Origin: Paenibacillus fonticola DSM 21315
GTDB taxonomy: Bacteria; Bacillota; Bacilli; Paenibacillales; Paenibacillaceae
Length of the DNA: 64,000 nt
Assembly (NCBI RefSeq): GCF_000381905.1
Contig: NZ_KB907250.1
Span: 153,488 to 217,487, forward strand
Reading direction: 5' to 3'
Made by a program: the position numbers and the translations under genes. A model generated the notes under the pieces. The model did no database searches, had not been told where the DNA came from, and was given only the letters and a program-made list of their open reading frames with translations. Within the stretch, counting starts at the first letter, position 1, and every line of letters begins with the position of its first letter. Positions 17,817-26,628 of this stretch are shown piece after piece.

Positions 17817-18653
17817 TTACTTTACAGATCCGCTAGTTAACCCAGATATAAAATAACGCTGCAGGAAAGCAAATAGAATAATGATAGGAATAAAGCTGAT
17901 AATAGATCCAGAGGACAGCAATCCCCAGTTTGTGCCGTATTCCCCTACAGCTAGGTTTGTAAGACCTACATTTAGAGTTTTAAGGTCGTTTGAATTGGCG
18001 AAGATTAAAGCGATTATAAAATCATTCCATGTGGTATACGCGGAAAAAATAGCTACAGTGGCCAGCCCAGGCCATACTAAGGGTAGGAACACCCTGACAA
18101 AGGTTCGCAATTCACTAGCTCCATCAATTAATGCAGATTCTCTTATACTGGTAGGAACAGAATCAAAGGAATTTTTCATCATATAAATGGTAAATGGCAG
18201 CTGAAATGTTACATATATAATGATCAATGCAATATGTGTATTTAAGAGATTTAAGCTCTTGATTATGGAGAATAAAGGTATTAGCAACCCATGGAAAGGA
18301 ATCATCATAGCCGCTAGAATTAACATCAGCACCCCATTTTTAAAAGGAATGTCTAATTTTGAAAAACCATATCCGGCTAATGAACTAACAATAATGACAA
18401 AAAATACAGTACTGATCGTTAGTAAACCACTATTCGTAAAATAAGTGCTAAAAATGCCCTCTTGGAAAGTAAATATTGTTCTATAATTATCCAATGTTAC
18501 ATTCGCTGGAAGCCATTTTGGCGGGTATTTTGCAATCTCACCAGGCTTTTTTAACGAGGTACTAACGATCCAAACGAAGGGTAGCAAAAATAAAAACGCG
18601 ATGAAACCATTGAGGATGTAAAATTTTATTCTATTTGAACCTTTTGCATTCAC
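17817..18653 (-). CDS. CUT1 sugar ABC transporter permease, MalG type
   Basis: 278 residues from GTG 18653, preceded by AGGAGG nine bases upstream; this start also removes the overlap with the preceding permease that an upstream ATG would create. The first helix is FYILNGFIAFLFLLPF, and further helices include VIIVSSLAGYGF and MLILAAMMIPF. The ATPase-docking signature is ESALIDGASELRTF. The C-terminus ends QRYFISGLTSGSVK. It pairs with the permease at 18670-19560 and the lipoprotein at 19631-20920 as an importer whose substrate should be released or processed by the GH127 enzyme at the head of the operon. Base composition is visibly more AT-rich than the flanking amidohydrolase genes. Confidence 0.93.
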   Translation of the reverse strand: MNAKGSNRIKFYILNGFIAFLFLLPFVWIVSTSLKKPGEIAKYPPKWLPANVTLDNYRTIFTFQEGIFSTYFTNSGLLTISTVFFVIIVSSLAGYGFSKLDIPFKNGVLMLILAAMMIPFHGLLIPLFSIIKSLNLLNTHIALIIIYVTFQLPFTIYMMKNSFDSVPTSIRESALIDGASELRTFVRVFLPLVWPGLATVAIFSAYTTWNDFIIALIFANSNDLKTLNVGLTNLAVGEYGTNWGLLSSGSIISFIPIIILFAFLQRYFISGLTSGSVK

Positions 18654-18669
18654 TTTGAAGCACCTCCTG

Positions 18670-19560
18670 CTATTCAACTGGATCCTTTAGGACTTTAAAC
18701 TGAACAAAACTTAGAGCGATGAGTACAACTAACAAAATAATAGTCATAGCAGAACCATATCCTAAGTTGAAATATTTAAATGAAGTATTGTATATATGAT
18801 GAACAGCAGTAGTTGTTGTCGCAGAAGGTCCACCGTTGGTCATGATTAGAAATTGTTCAAACGCTAATACAGACCCTATTACGGAGACTACTAAAGATAA
18901 ACCGATGGATGGCAATAATAAGGGAATCGTAATATATAACGTTTGCCGCCATTTGTTAGCTCCATCGATATTCGAAGCTTCATACACTTCCTCGGATATT
19001 CCTTGAAGTCCCGCAAGCAGAATCACCATCGTAAAGCCGGCCATTTTCCAAGTGATCATAAAAGAAATCGCTGGTAGCGATGTATTGGCTTGTCCCATCC
19101 AGTTCATAGGTTCCTGTACGATGTTAAAGAGCATTAAATAATAATTAAGCACTCCATAAAGATCATTATAAATCCATAACCACATTAAACTTGAGGCAAC
19201 CATGGAAATAACCACAGGCATGAAATATATCGATCTAAAAAAGGTGACTCCAGGCAGTTGGTTATTAATAAGCAACGCTAATATAAAGGCAACTATAAGT
19301 ATGGCTGGTGTAACGAGCAACGTATATTTTAATGTAAACCACATGGTATTCCAGAAGGTGATATCTTGAAACAACCTGAAATAATTGTCTAGTCCGATAA
19401 ATAATTTATCTCCTAGGACAGGCCAATTATAAAAAGACATAGCTAAGGATTGAAACAAGGGATAAATGAAAAAAACGATGTTTAGCAACAAGGCCGGTAA
19501 TATAAATGCTAGATGACTAAATTTTAGCTTTCTATTAAAAATATATTTTTTTACCTGCAC
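18670..19560 (-). CDS. CUT1 sugar ABC transporter permease, MalF type
   Basis: 296 residues from GTG 19560, with GGAGGGG eight bases upstream; an ATG six codons earlier overlaps that ribosome site and is less likely. N-terminal helix HLAFILPALLLNIVFFIYPLF, then VGLDNYF-like GLDNYFRLF, and the docking signature EASNIDGANKWRQTL. NGGPSATTTTAVHHIY near the C-terminus is typical of MalF/UgpA-type subunits. It is encoded between the binding protein and the second permease. AT-rich codon use matches the other genes in this block. Confidence 0.94.
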   Translation of the reverse strand: MQVKKYIFNRKLKFSHLAFILPALLLNIVFFIYPLFQSLAMSFYNWPVLGDKLFIGLDNYFRLFQDITFWNTMWFTLKYTLLVTPAILIVAFILALLINNQLPGVTFFRSIYFMPVVISMVASSLMWLWIYNDLYGVLNYYLMLFNIVQEPMNWMGQANTSLPAISFMITWKMAGFTMVILLAGLQGISEEVYEASNIDGANKWRQTLYITIPLLLPSIGLSLVVSVIGSVLAFEQFLIMTNGGPSATTTTAVHHIYNTSFKYFNLGYGSAMTIILLVVLIALSFVQFKVLKDPVE

Positions 19561-19630
19561 TCGACTGTCCCCTCCCATGAAGAATGAAGGAGAGAACAGA
19601 ACTCCCCTTCATTCCTATTATTTGCTTTCT

Positions 19631-20920
19631 TTAGCGGCTTAATATTTCAATGATGTTCTTTTCAGCATTTTTAAATGCTTCTTGGGGTGAAAGTTCTCCA
19701 TTTAGGGAAAGCTGCATAAATCCAAGAACCGGCTGACTAAATATTTCGTTATATTTTAAGGAATAAGGCGTATGCCCCAATTTTAAAGACTCTGCAAACA
19801 CTTGATAATGGGGTGAGTTTTTAAAATACTTATTGTCCAGTAGATCTTCCCGCACAGGAATTGCACCATTTTTGGCAAATGTCTCAACTTGGACCTCTTC
19901 ACTCAAGGCATACTGTAAAAACTCTAGCGCTTCTTCTGAATGCTTTGATTCTGTTGGAATCGCTATCAAATCTCCTCCAGCAAAGGAAGCATGATTTTTA
20001 CCTTCATTCCGTGGAATTAAGGCAATCCCGTAGTCGATATCCGGATAATCTGTATCAAATACATTTACAATAAAGTTGCCTGTAACAAACATACTTGCCT
20101 TCCCCGAAGTAAACGCGTCCTGCGCTTGAGCCCAGCTGTAGTTTGTTACTCCTTCCGGGGTTACTTTATCCTTCTGGGTTAAATCCGTATAAAACTGCAG
20201 GGCTTCAATGGTTTCTGGAGAATTGATCTTTGCTTCTGTTCCATTTTCATTTAAAATATCTCCTCCATTTCCCCAAATATAGGGCAGAAACGTAAATGCT
20301 TGTCCTCCAACATCCGCTCCAGCGTAAACATAAGCAAACCGATCTGTTGTTGTTAATTTACGAGCGTACTCCCTTAAATCTTCCCAGGTTTCTGGCGGGG
20401 AATCAGGATCTAATCCAGCTTCTTTAAAATGTTCTTTGTTGTAGGCTAATGCAGATACTTCGCCGCTGAACGGGAGGGCATACTGCTTACCGTTATAAGC
20501 CCCCTGGGTAGCCATGGCTTGAATTAAATGCTCTTTAAAATCCAAAGAGTTATAGTAATCTGTTAAATCTTGAAACGCACCAATAGAAGCGAAATACGGA
20601 GCGTAAACCAAGTCAATCGAAATAATGTCAGGAGCTGCCCCAGAAGCCAAGGCCGTGGAAAATTGCTCTGTAAAGTTTGCATTGGGAAAAGAGGTCAGCT
20701 CGACCTTGAAGCCCCGGTTCTCAGAATTGAATTTATCCACGGCTTCTTTAACATTTGGAGCACTTGCTTCCCGCGTCCAAAGCTGCAGTATCTTTTCTTT
20801 ATTACTTCCGGAATCCTTCTTGCTCGCAGCGGTATCCGATGATGAATTACTGCTGCAGCCAACAACCAGCAACGATAGGGTAAGCATTGAAACGAATAAC
20901 CACTTCAAAGATTTGAACAT
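19631..20920 (-). CDS. Sugar ABC transporter solute-binding lipoprotein
   Basis: Family 1 binding protein of 429 residues. Signal peptide MFKSLKWLFVSMLTLS leads to lipobox LVVGC, lipidated Cys22, then a Ser/Asp/Lys-rich linker. The mature part shows LQLWTREASAPNVKEAV, ALASGAAPDIISIDLVYA, the hinge stretch LPFSGEVSALAYN, and FVTGNFIVN at the cleft. ATG has GGGGAGAAAG upstream. It should capture an arabinose-containing oligosaccharide, judging by the GH127 gene directly upstream in the same operon (33-base gap). A permease pair follows. No dedicated ATPase is encoded. Confidence 0.94.
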   Translation of the reverse strand: MFKSLKWLFVSMLTLSLLVVGCSSNSSSDTAASKKDSGSNKEKILQLWTREASAPNVKEAVDKFNSENRGFKVELTSFPNANFTEQFSTALASGAAPDIISIDLVYAPYFASIGAFQDLTDYYNSLDFKEHLIQAMATQGAYNGKQYALPFSGEVSALAYNKEHFKEAGLDPDSPPETWEDLREYARKLTTTDRFAYVYAGADVGGQAFTFLPYIWGNGGDILNENGTEAKINSPETIEALQFYTDLTQKDKVTPEGVTNYSWAQAQDAFTSGKASMFVTGNFIVNVFDTDYPDIDYGIALIPRNEGKNHASFAGGDLIAIPTESKHSEEALEFLQYALSEEVQVETFAKNGAIPVREDLLDNKYFKNSPHYQVFAESLKLGHTPYSLKYNEIFSQPVLGFMQLSLNGELSPQEAFKNAEKNIIEILSR

Positions 20921-20952
20921 TTCTTTCTCCCCTTTTTTAATTTATGAAAAAA

Positions 20953-22848
20953 CTATATGAATAGTTTTTTATCCACGATTGGAAAGTAAACGGAATACCT
21001 TTGATCCATCACCTCATATAGCGGAATAAAGCGAATGCCCTCAGGCTGATTTTTCGTTCTGTAATAACCGGGATTCCACCAGCTATGCTGTCTTTCATGG
21101 TCGGGAAGCAGTATCGATTCAGGTTCATCCAGGTTCCCGGACAACTGACGCTCCTCTGCGACTAATCCGGCCAGTACGATCGGCCCATCCAGAAAAGCAA
21201 CCGTACCAGGCTGACCTGGCAGCGTCTCTGTGGTTAACGTCTTGGGAAATTCTACGTCAATGACGGTATTCTCTTTCCAGGTTCTCTTTATTTCAATAAA
21301 TGAGGAGGGAGTAAACTTCCCTTCAATCGGCACGCCATTTATCTTCATTGTCGGAGTACCGTGTAACCACCAAGGTAAACGGAGCTTCAATCCGAACTCC
21401 AACTTATTATCACAGGAGATAGTCAGTCGATAGACAAACCGATTTGGGCGTGACGTAGGGATCGGAGGAATATCAACCCTGGTAATCGCCTCCATTCCCG
21501 AGACCGACCATTCATTTAGTGGATAAAGACCGAATTGAGCATCCTGACTAAGCTGAATTTTTACTTTTTGCTTATCATGCTCAAACTCCAATATGGAAGG
21601 AATCCATTGACATACAGCAATTCCTTCTTCGTATCTCATAAATATTTCCTCTTGATATGCAGAATTAGCTTGCATCAAGGTACCGTGACAGCACCAAAAA
21701 TCTTTAGTCGGGGTTCCCCATTTTTTCTGACTTCCGGCACCTATACCGAGGAAATAGGAGACCATTCCATCTTCTCCATTTTGGTGAGCTAGCACGCCGT
21801 TGATAAATCTTCGCTCCCAGTAGTCCGCATACTCCGCATCACCTGTCCAACGCAATAAAACATTAGCCAAGCGCATCATATTGTAATTGCAGCAGTGTTC
21901 CTGACCTACTCCTAATCGATCTGAGAGTTTACCGGGCGGGATCCATAATTCCCCATCGTCTGCTGCGCCTGTAGCTCCGTAGCCCCGATCTGTTACAGCA
22001 CATTTCCAGAACGCTTCAACTACATCTCTCCATCTACGGTCTCCCGTAACCTCCCAGGCTCTGGCGGCACCTAAGATTTCAGGTATTTGCGTATTGGCAT
22101 GTTTATTAGTCAGCACATCTTCCCCGCGAAGAAGGGCATCAAAGAAACGGCGACGGTCATAACGATATATTAATTCGCGGTGCTGCTCATGCCCTGTAAC
22201 CCCATAGAGCTGCGACCAAACCTCAAGCATTCCTCCCGTTTCCAGATCCAATAAATCATCCATTTCTTCTTGAGAGAATTGACCTGTCCATTTATAAAAC
22301 CAGGAGGCGATATTGCTCATCATATCCAAAGCCTGCTGATTTCCTAGCAATTCGTACATATCATACAAGCCCATTAATAGCTTATGAATCGTATAGTGTG
22401 GTGCCCAAACCCACTTTCCCTTAGCGATCCTGTACATGTACGATTCTGGAAAAGCGGCTAGCCATTCGCCTCCGTTCTCCACTTGGCATTTTGCTAGTTC
22501 AGCCACAATAAAATCCGCCTTAGCCTTGACTAATTGATCATTCGTTTGGGCAAAAATTTTTGCTGCAGCTGACAGCCAGTGTCCCGTAATATGGCCACGC
22601 AGTTCACAGGTGGGGGATTCCCATCCCCAGTGCCAATTTTCTGGGATATCCATATTTGCGGATGACGCTGTTGTAGTTCCACCCTGCCCGCTGTAACTCC
22701 AAAGTCCTGCTTCCAAATAAAAATTACGCAAAAGATTTTCACTCGTCAGTCTCATTACATAGCTTGTATTCAATTGGAACCGTTTTTTTAAAGCTCCCGG
22801 AGCCAATTTGACTTTATCGCAACCAAATTCGTTCATTGCCATAAGCAT
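20953..22848 (-). CDS. GH127-type beta-L-arabinofuranosidase (DUF1680 fold)
   Basis: 631 residues from ATG 22848, which has GGGTGAG upstream; earlier in-frame ATGs (to 22917) lack a ribosome site. The catalytic domain is an (alpha/alpha)6 barrel: CELRGHITGHWLSA, WAPHYTIHKLLMGL, NKHANTQIPEILGA. Zinc/cysteine chemistry of the family is conserved: QEHCCNYNMMR places Glu317 and Cys319 where HypBA1 of Bifidobacterium longum has Glu338/Cys340, and DFWCCHGT gives Cys386-Cys387 matching the nucleophile pair Cys417/Cys418. A beta-sandwich C-terminal domain follows (LKLRLPWWLHG). No signal peptide, so it acts inside the cell on imported beta-L-arabinofuranosides. First gene of the minus-strand operon with the SBP and permeases; AraC is divergent. 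Confidence 0.9.
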   Translation of the reverse strand: MLMAMNEFGCDKVKLAPGALKKRFQLNTSYVMRLTSENLLRNFYLEAGLWSYSGQGGTTTASSANMDIPENWHWGWESPTCELRGHITGHWLSAAAKIFAQTNDQLVKAKADFIVAELAKCQVENGGEWLAAFPESYMYRIAKGKWVWAPHYTIHKLLMGLYDMYELLGNQQALDMMSNIASWFYKWTGQFSQEEMDDLLDLETGGMLEVWSQLYGVTGHEQHRELIYRYDRRRFFDALLRGEDVLTNKHANTQIPEILGAARAWEVTGDRRWRDVVEAFWKCAVTDRGYGATGAADDGELWIPPGKLSDRLGVGQEHCCNYNMMRLANVLLRWTGDAEYADYWERRFINGVLAHQNGEDGMVSYFLGIGAGSQKKWGTPTKDFWCCHGTLMQANSAYQEEIFMRYEEGIAVCQWIPSILEFEHDKQKVKIQLSQDAQFGLYPLNEWSVSGMEAITRVDIPPIPTSRPNRFVYRLTISCDNKLEFGLKLRLPWWLHGTPTMKINGVPIEGKFTPSSFIEIKRTWKENTVIDVEFPKTLTTETLPGQPGTVAFLDGPIVLAGLVAEERQLSGNLDEPESILLPDHERQHSWWNPGYYRTKNQPEGIRFIPLYEVMDQRYSVYFPIVDKKLFI

Positions 22849-23001
22849 AATCTCACCCATCGATATATTTTTTTTGTATTTCATTTTCATTTTATATAGC
22901 AGTATATAAACAGACAATGCACTATATTTTTATTTACATATACTTTTTTTAGTTTTATACTCGAATAAACCTGTACTTTTTATGTAAAAGAGGTGTTTGA
23001 A

Positions 23002-23877
23002 TTGGAAACTAATATTTATTTGACGGGAGATCGTTTTCCACTAATTAGGGATATAGGCAAAAATCAAATTACCGGCATTTATACTCATCCAGATCGTATT
23101 CAGGATTTTGATGTTTTCCTGTTTGTTACCCAGGGGGAAATGCAGGTCATTGAGGAAGGAACCGAATATATCGTAAAGGAAAAGGAGCATTTATTTCTGA
23201 AGAAGGGACTGCATCACTGGGGACTGCCACGCAAAACCATGCCGGAGACGTCCTGGTATTGGATTCACTTTAATACCATGGCTGACGATCATACAACATA
23301 CAAAGAATACTCGATTTTACCTGAATTGGATTATTTCTCGCCTTCTGATTATCAATATCGATTTATGCTGCCTAAATATGGATACTGGCCGCAACATGAG
23401 ACCATTGAGCATCGCCTAAATTCATTATTGGAAGATTATTATCAAGTTAGGGAACATCGCATGACGCACATATGTATTCAATCTTATCTTTTATTCATGG
23501 ATTTACATCGAGCTTCATTGAAGCCCTTCTTGGGGAATGCTGGTGGTAGATCCGATACGATTGCGGAACGAGTTATGAGGTATTTAATGAAAAATACGGA
23601 GAGAGATTTCGATGCCCAGGCTTTAAGCAAACACTTGAATTTAAACTATAGCTACATCTCGTCCGCTTTTAAGAAGCAGACTGGCCAAAGTGTTATCGAA
23701 GCCCATACGAAGCTGAGAATAAATAAAGCTATCGAGTTGATGAAAAATAGCTCGTTGATCGTTTCTGAAATTAGTGACAAGCTAGGCTTTCCGAATCCCT
23801 ACTACTTCAGTAGGGTATTTAAAAAAGTGCTGGGAGAATCGCCGACGTCTTACATGAAACAAATTTATAAAACATAA
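23002..23877 (+). CDS. AraC-family transcriptional regulator
   Basis: 291 residues from TTG 23002, which has AAGAGGTG six bases upstream; GTG 22993 lies within that site. N-terminal cupin-like sugar-sensing domain (FLFVTQGEMQVIEEGTEY, LFLKKGLHHWGLPR). The C-terminal AraC double HTH spans about the last 100 residues (LNLNYSYISSAFKKQTGQSV, ISDKLGFPNPYYFSRVFKK, ending GESPTSYMKQ). It is divergent from the GH127-transporter operon, 153 bases away, and is its likely activator with arabinose or an arabino-oligosaccharide as ligand. Its AT content matches that operon. Confidence 0.92.
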   Translation: METNIYLTGDRFPLIRDIGKNQITGIYTHPDRIQDFDVFLFVTQGEMQVIEEGTEYIVKEKEHLFLKKGLHHWGLPRKTMPETSWYWIHFNTMADDHTTYKEYSILPELDYFSPSDYQYRFMLPKYGYWPQHETIEHRLNSLLEDYYQVREHRMTHICIQSYLLFMDLHRASLKPFLGNAGGRSDTIAERVMRYLMKNTERDFDAQALSKHLNLNYSYISSAFKKQTGQSVIEAHTKLRINKAIELMKNSSLIVSEISDKLGFPNPYYFSRVFKKVLGESPTSYMKQIYKT

Positions 23878-23881
23878 AGCA

Positions 23882-24010
23882 GAGAAGGGGCAAGGTTTGA
23901 TACCCCTTACATTTGAAAGATTTGCAGATGATGCTTTTATCTATGCTATCTCCGATGGTAAGAAGAGGGTACAACTACTTCACGAAATGCAATCTATCAG
24001 CAGAGCCTGA
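23882..24010 (+). pseudogene. Fragment resembling a reverse transcriptase (group II intron type)
   Basis: An open frame without a sensible start, ending at TGA 24008-24010, reads GLIPLTFERFADDAFIYAIS followed by DGKKRVQLLHEMQ. The FERFADDAFIY stretch looks like the palm motif (F/Y)xDD of group II intron maturases, where FERYADDAxxHC is common. Only about 40 residues remain and no intron RNA domain V is recognisable to me. Together with the promoter copy at 24067 this accounts for the 334-bp gap between AraC and the AloR-like gene. Confidence 0.45.
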
Positions 24011-24066
24011 AGGTGAAACTACTCGCTTGTGAGGTCAGCTACTCAACTAATGGGTAACTATTAGGA

Positions 24067-24140
24067 GAATTTCAATAAAATATGAAACAAATAAAAAAAT
24101 TAATTGACCACTAGTTCATTTTTTCGTATAATATGTAAAA
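24067..24140 (+). repeat. Second copy of the AloR-like promoter region
   Basis: Near-identical to 17538-17606. The two copies flank the AT-rich arabinoside operon in direct orientation about 6.5 kb apart. Confidence 0.8.
24104..24132 (+). promoter_or_regulatory. Sigma-A promoter of the AloR-like gene
   Basis: TTGACC at 24104-24109 and TATAAT at 24127-24132 with a 17-bp spacer. This leaves an 80-base leader before the start codon. Confidence 0.8.
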
Positions 24141-24211
24141 ATATAGGAGAATAAATAGTTAAGCTATATTTTTTGTAATAATTCGTTAATGCATAGGAAG
24201 GAGGAATCGGA

Positions 24212-25609
24212 ATGACGAATGAACCTACGATTCGTTCTATATTAGAGAAAGAACTTGAGCGCAAGGGTTACTCTTTGACCAGCTTTTCCAACCGTTCGGG
24301 GATTAATCGCGGGACACTCAGCGCCATTCTGAACGGAAACCCTCCTAAACCCATTGCCATCCGGCAGCTGGATTTAATAACGGAAGCAATGGAACTGCCG
24401 GAAGGCTACTATTATCCGTTATACGTCAACGAGTGCGTGGACTCAGTCCAGCCCAACAGACGCAGGCTGAAAGCCTTCCTGCTGCGCTGCGCGGAAATTG
24501 GCCAAACAGATTGTATCGAGAAGGTGCTGGAACGAATCGTAGATGATCTGAATAATATTCCGATGATTTTTGACATTGGTGAGGAACTCTACGAGAAAGG
24601 ACTGCGTGAGGAATCTCGCTTATTTTACAATGTCGTGATTGAGAGTGAGAAGTATCAGCATTCGGAGCGACTGGCTATCAGCCATTACCGGATTTTTCGG
24701 TTATCGTTGGGGGATGACGCAGAAGCTAATCTGATTGCGGCTACACGCTTTGAGCTTTACTTGAATCGATTGCCCGAAGGTTATCAAATGGAAGGCTTCA
24801 TGCAATTAACGAGTGTTTACCTTACCTTACAGAAGTATGATCAGGCTGAAATATATGCTGATGAATTAAGAAGACTAGCAAAAACTGTCTATGCAAATTA
24901 TGAAAGAGCATATAAGCAGTCTAGGGAGTTTTATTTTGGCGCTGAAAGAGAGCTTGTCGTATATTATGGCCAAGGATATTTGCTTAAGGGGGTTGCGTTA
25001 CAGTTTCAGAGAAGATACGAGGAAATGAAAGAGTACATAGATGGGTATGCTGACCTAAGCTGGTTTGTTGGACTAAATGATACTGGGAAGCAGGAGGTAG
25101 AGAAATTCAAGTTATTTGCTGAATTGAATATGTATAACTTGAAGGTACTACTTGGAGATAAATCCATTATCCCCGAATATATCGATAAGGTTAAAAAACA
25201 TCCCTATGAAATCTTGCCTACTTTACGTGTTATCGTTGAGGCGGCTAATATCCATGGTTTTTTTATAGACGAATTACTAGGTCAATTTGATATTGATACA
25301 GAGCTATTTAACCAGAATGGTAATTACTATAATAAAGTTGTAAGTAAGGATAGATACTTAAGGTTAAGTTACCAGTTATCGGTGTATTATTTCAGAAAAA
25401 AGGATTTTAAGGAAGGAATAGAGAAAACATTATATGCACTTAATTATGCTATTATTCTTAATAATAATAATTATTTTATGAAATTAGTACCATTATTTGA
25501 GCGATTCAGACCTTATGCTACGAATGAACAACTTATGGAGTATGGAAGTTTAATTAAGGGGGTGTTAAAGGATGCGGAAATGGATTACGGCATTAGTACT
25601 TGTTATTAG
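24212..25609 (+). CDS. AloR/RNPP-like peptide-sensing transcriptional regulator (HTH + TPR repeats)
   Basis: 465 residues from ATG 24212 with GGAAGGAGG upstream. Residues 5-65 form a Cro/XRE-type HTH: RSILEKELERKGYSLTSF, then SGINRGTLSAILNG and IRQLDLITEAM. The remaining 390 residues are helical and rich in Tyr, Leu and Glu with TPR-like repeats (LYEKGLREESRLFYNVVI, QLTSVYLTLQKYDQAEIYADEL, YFRKKDFKEGIEKTLYALN). This architecture is that of the RNPP receptors (PlcR, NprR, PrgX, AimR) and of AloR proteins of Paenibacillus. A peptide gene overlaps its 3' end, as expected for a receptor/pheromone pair. It is expected to bind the processed peptide in the cytoplasm and change DNA binding. The 3' half is much more AT-rich than the HTH-coding part. 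A decayed copy lies at 17538-17691. Confidence 0.85.
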   Translation: MTNEPTIRSILEKELERKGYSLTSFSNRSGINRGTLSAILNGNPPKPIAIRQLDLITEAMELPEGYYYPLYVNECVDSVQPNRRRLKAFLLRCAEIGQTDCIEKVLERIVDDLNNIPMIFDIGEELYEKGLREESRLFYNVVIESEKYQHSERLAISHYRIFRLSLGDDAEANLIAATRFELYLNRLPEGYQMEGFMQLTSVYLTLQKYDQAEIYADELRRLAKTVYANYERAYKQSREFYFGAERELVVYYGQGYLLKGVALQFQRRYEEMKEYIDGYADLSWFVGLNDTGKQEVEKFKLFAELNMYNLKVLLGDKSIIPEYIDKVKKHPYEILPTLRVIVEAANIHGFFIDELLGQFDIDTELFNQNGNYYNKVVSKDRYLRLSYQLSVYYFRKKDFKEGIEKTLYALNYAIILNNNNYFMKLVPLFERFRPYATNEQLMEYGSLIKGVLKDAEMDYGISTCY

Positions 25610-25685
25610 TTTGGGCTCTACTCTGCTAGGTGGAATTCAAAATCCTTCTAATCCAATGAAACCATTAGAACACGGATGGAACTAA
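25572..25685 (+). CDS. Secreted signalling pre-peptide, Alo/Phr-like
   Basis: A 37-residue gene overlapping the last 38 bases of the upstream regulator in another frame. ATG 25572 has AAGGGGGTG at ideal spacing, so translation is real and coupled. The product starts MRKWITALVLVISLGSTLL: a basic N-terminus and one hydrophobic helix, hence a Sec signal. It ends with a polar 16-residue tail IQNPSNPMKPLEHGWN, which would be exported and trimmed to a short C-terminal pheromone. Size, layout and overlap match Alo, Phr, PapR and NprX peptides. The exact mature form cannot be read from sequence. A hairpin terminator follows at 25716. Confidence 0.8.
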   Translation: MRKWITALVLVISLGSTLLGGIQNPSNPMKPLEHGWN

Positions 25686-25715
25686 TCCCCAATTTATTAT
25701 ATATTACATATCAAG

Positions 25716-25758
25716 ATGCCGACAATTGGGGTAGAATACCCGTATAGTCGGCATTTTG
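25716..25758. terminator. Convergent terminator after peptide gene and AraC gene
   Basis: ATGCCGAC (25716-25723) pairs with GTCGGCAT (25747-25754); the loop itself contains GGGTA/TACCC. TTTTGTTTT follows on the plus strand. The minus-strand AraC gene ends at 25771 and could use the same hairpin. Confidence 0.88.
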
Positions 25759-25770
25759 TTTTATCGTTCA

Positions 25771-26628
25771 TCACTTATAAAACAACAGCCGATTCGCGTA
25801 CGCGTTCCGGTATTCCGTCGGGGTAAGACCCGTCATTTGCTTGAAGGATTTCATAAAGTGATGGCTGTCGTGGTAGTTGAGCCGAATTGCAATTTCGTTG
25901 ATCGTTTGATTCGTGTCCGTAAGCAGGAAGGAGGCGGCTGCAATTTTTTGTTGTAAAATAAACTGCTTCAATGATACTCCGGCTATGCTGGAGAACAGAT
26001 GAGACAAATATTTCACGTTGTAGCCGAAATGATCGGCGATTTGGGATACCTTAAGCGGCTCGTAACGATGCCACTGGATATAATCGACGATGTCGTTATA
26101 GAGCTGATGCTGCTTCAGTTTGCGATCCGGGCTGATTTCATGCCGGAATAACTGGTTGTACAGCTCGCAGAGAATCGTCGTTGTCATGTAATTGCTCAGC
26201 GTCTGTTCCCGGTAGTTGCGGACGGCATCCTGCAGTTGCTTCATCAGAACAATTATTTTGTCCGTGCTCCGCAGCGTTCCTTTAGACGGAATGACGATGC
26301 TTCCGGCCTGGTGTTCATGTCTGGCCATATCAATGGCCTGGACATCGGCTCCGCCATCGGACGGGATAAAATGCAGCCAATAGAAGCTGCAGTCCGAGGA
26401 GCGGTATCCATGCTGCCTGGCGCGGGGAGGCATCAGCAGGAAGTCGCCTTCCTCTAGCACGTAACGCTCCTTTTCATCCGCAATATATAATACTCCCTTC
26501 GTCTGCACAAACAATTCGTAATCCATAAGCACCCTGCTCAAATGTATCCAATCCGGTGAGGGGGAAACGAACTTGCCCGTCATCGTCATATGCAGCGGTT
26601 GATCCACGTTAAACAGATAGCCGTTCAT
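25771..26628 (-). CDS. AraC-family transcriptional regulator
   Basis: 285 residues. N-terminal cupin domain binds the sugar signal (VLYIADEKERYVLEEGDFLL, PPRARQHGY). The C-terminal AraC double HTH contains FGYNVKYLSHLFSSIAG and IAIRLNYHDSHHFMKSFKQ, ending GLTPTEYRNA. ATG has GAGGAGGAA upstream. It is divergent from the GH127 gene at 26872 with a 243-bp shared control region, which makes that gene its probable target. Base composition returns here to the GC-richer style of the rest of the window. Confidence 0.93.
   Translation of the reverse strand: MNGYLFNVDQPLHMTMTGKFVSPSPDWIHLSRVLMDYELFVQTKGVLYIADEKERYVLEEGDFLLMPPRARQHGYRSSDCSFYWLHFIPSDGGADVQAIDMARHEHQAGSIVIPSKGTLRSTDKIIVLMKQLQDAVRNYREQTLSNYMTTTILCELYNQLFRHEISPDRKLKQHQLYNDIVDYIQWHRYEPLKVSQIADHFGYNVKYLSHLFSSIAGVSLKQFILQQKIAAASFLLTDTNQTINEIAIRLNYHDSHHFMKSFKQMTGLTPTEYRNAYANRLLFYK

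Noticed and set aside
18653-18677. Upstream ATG start for the minus-strand permease
   Set aside because: It would overlap the preceding gene and the AGGAGG ribosome site that serves GTG 18653.
23878-24103. Possible riboswitch upstream of the AloR-like gene
   Set aside because: No conserved riboswitch core recognised, and the segment lies upstream of the mapped promoter boxes, so it would not be in the leader.
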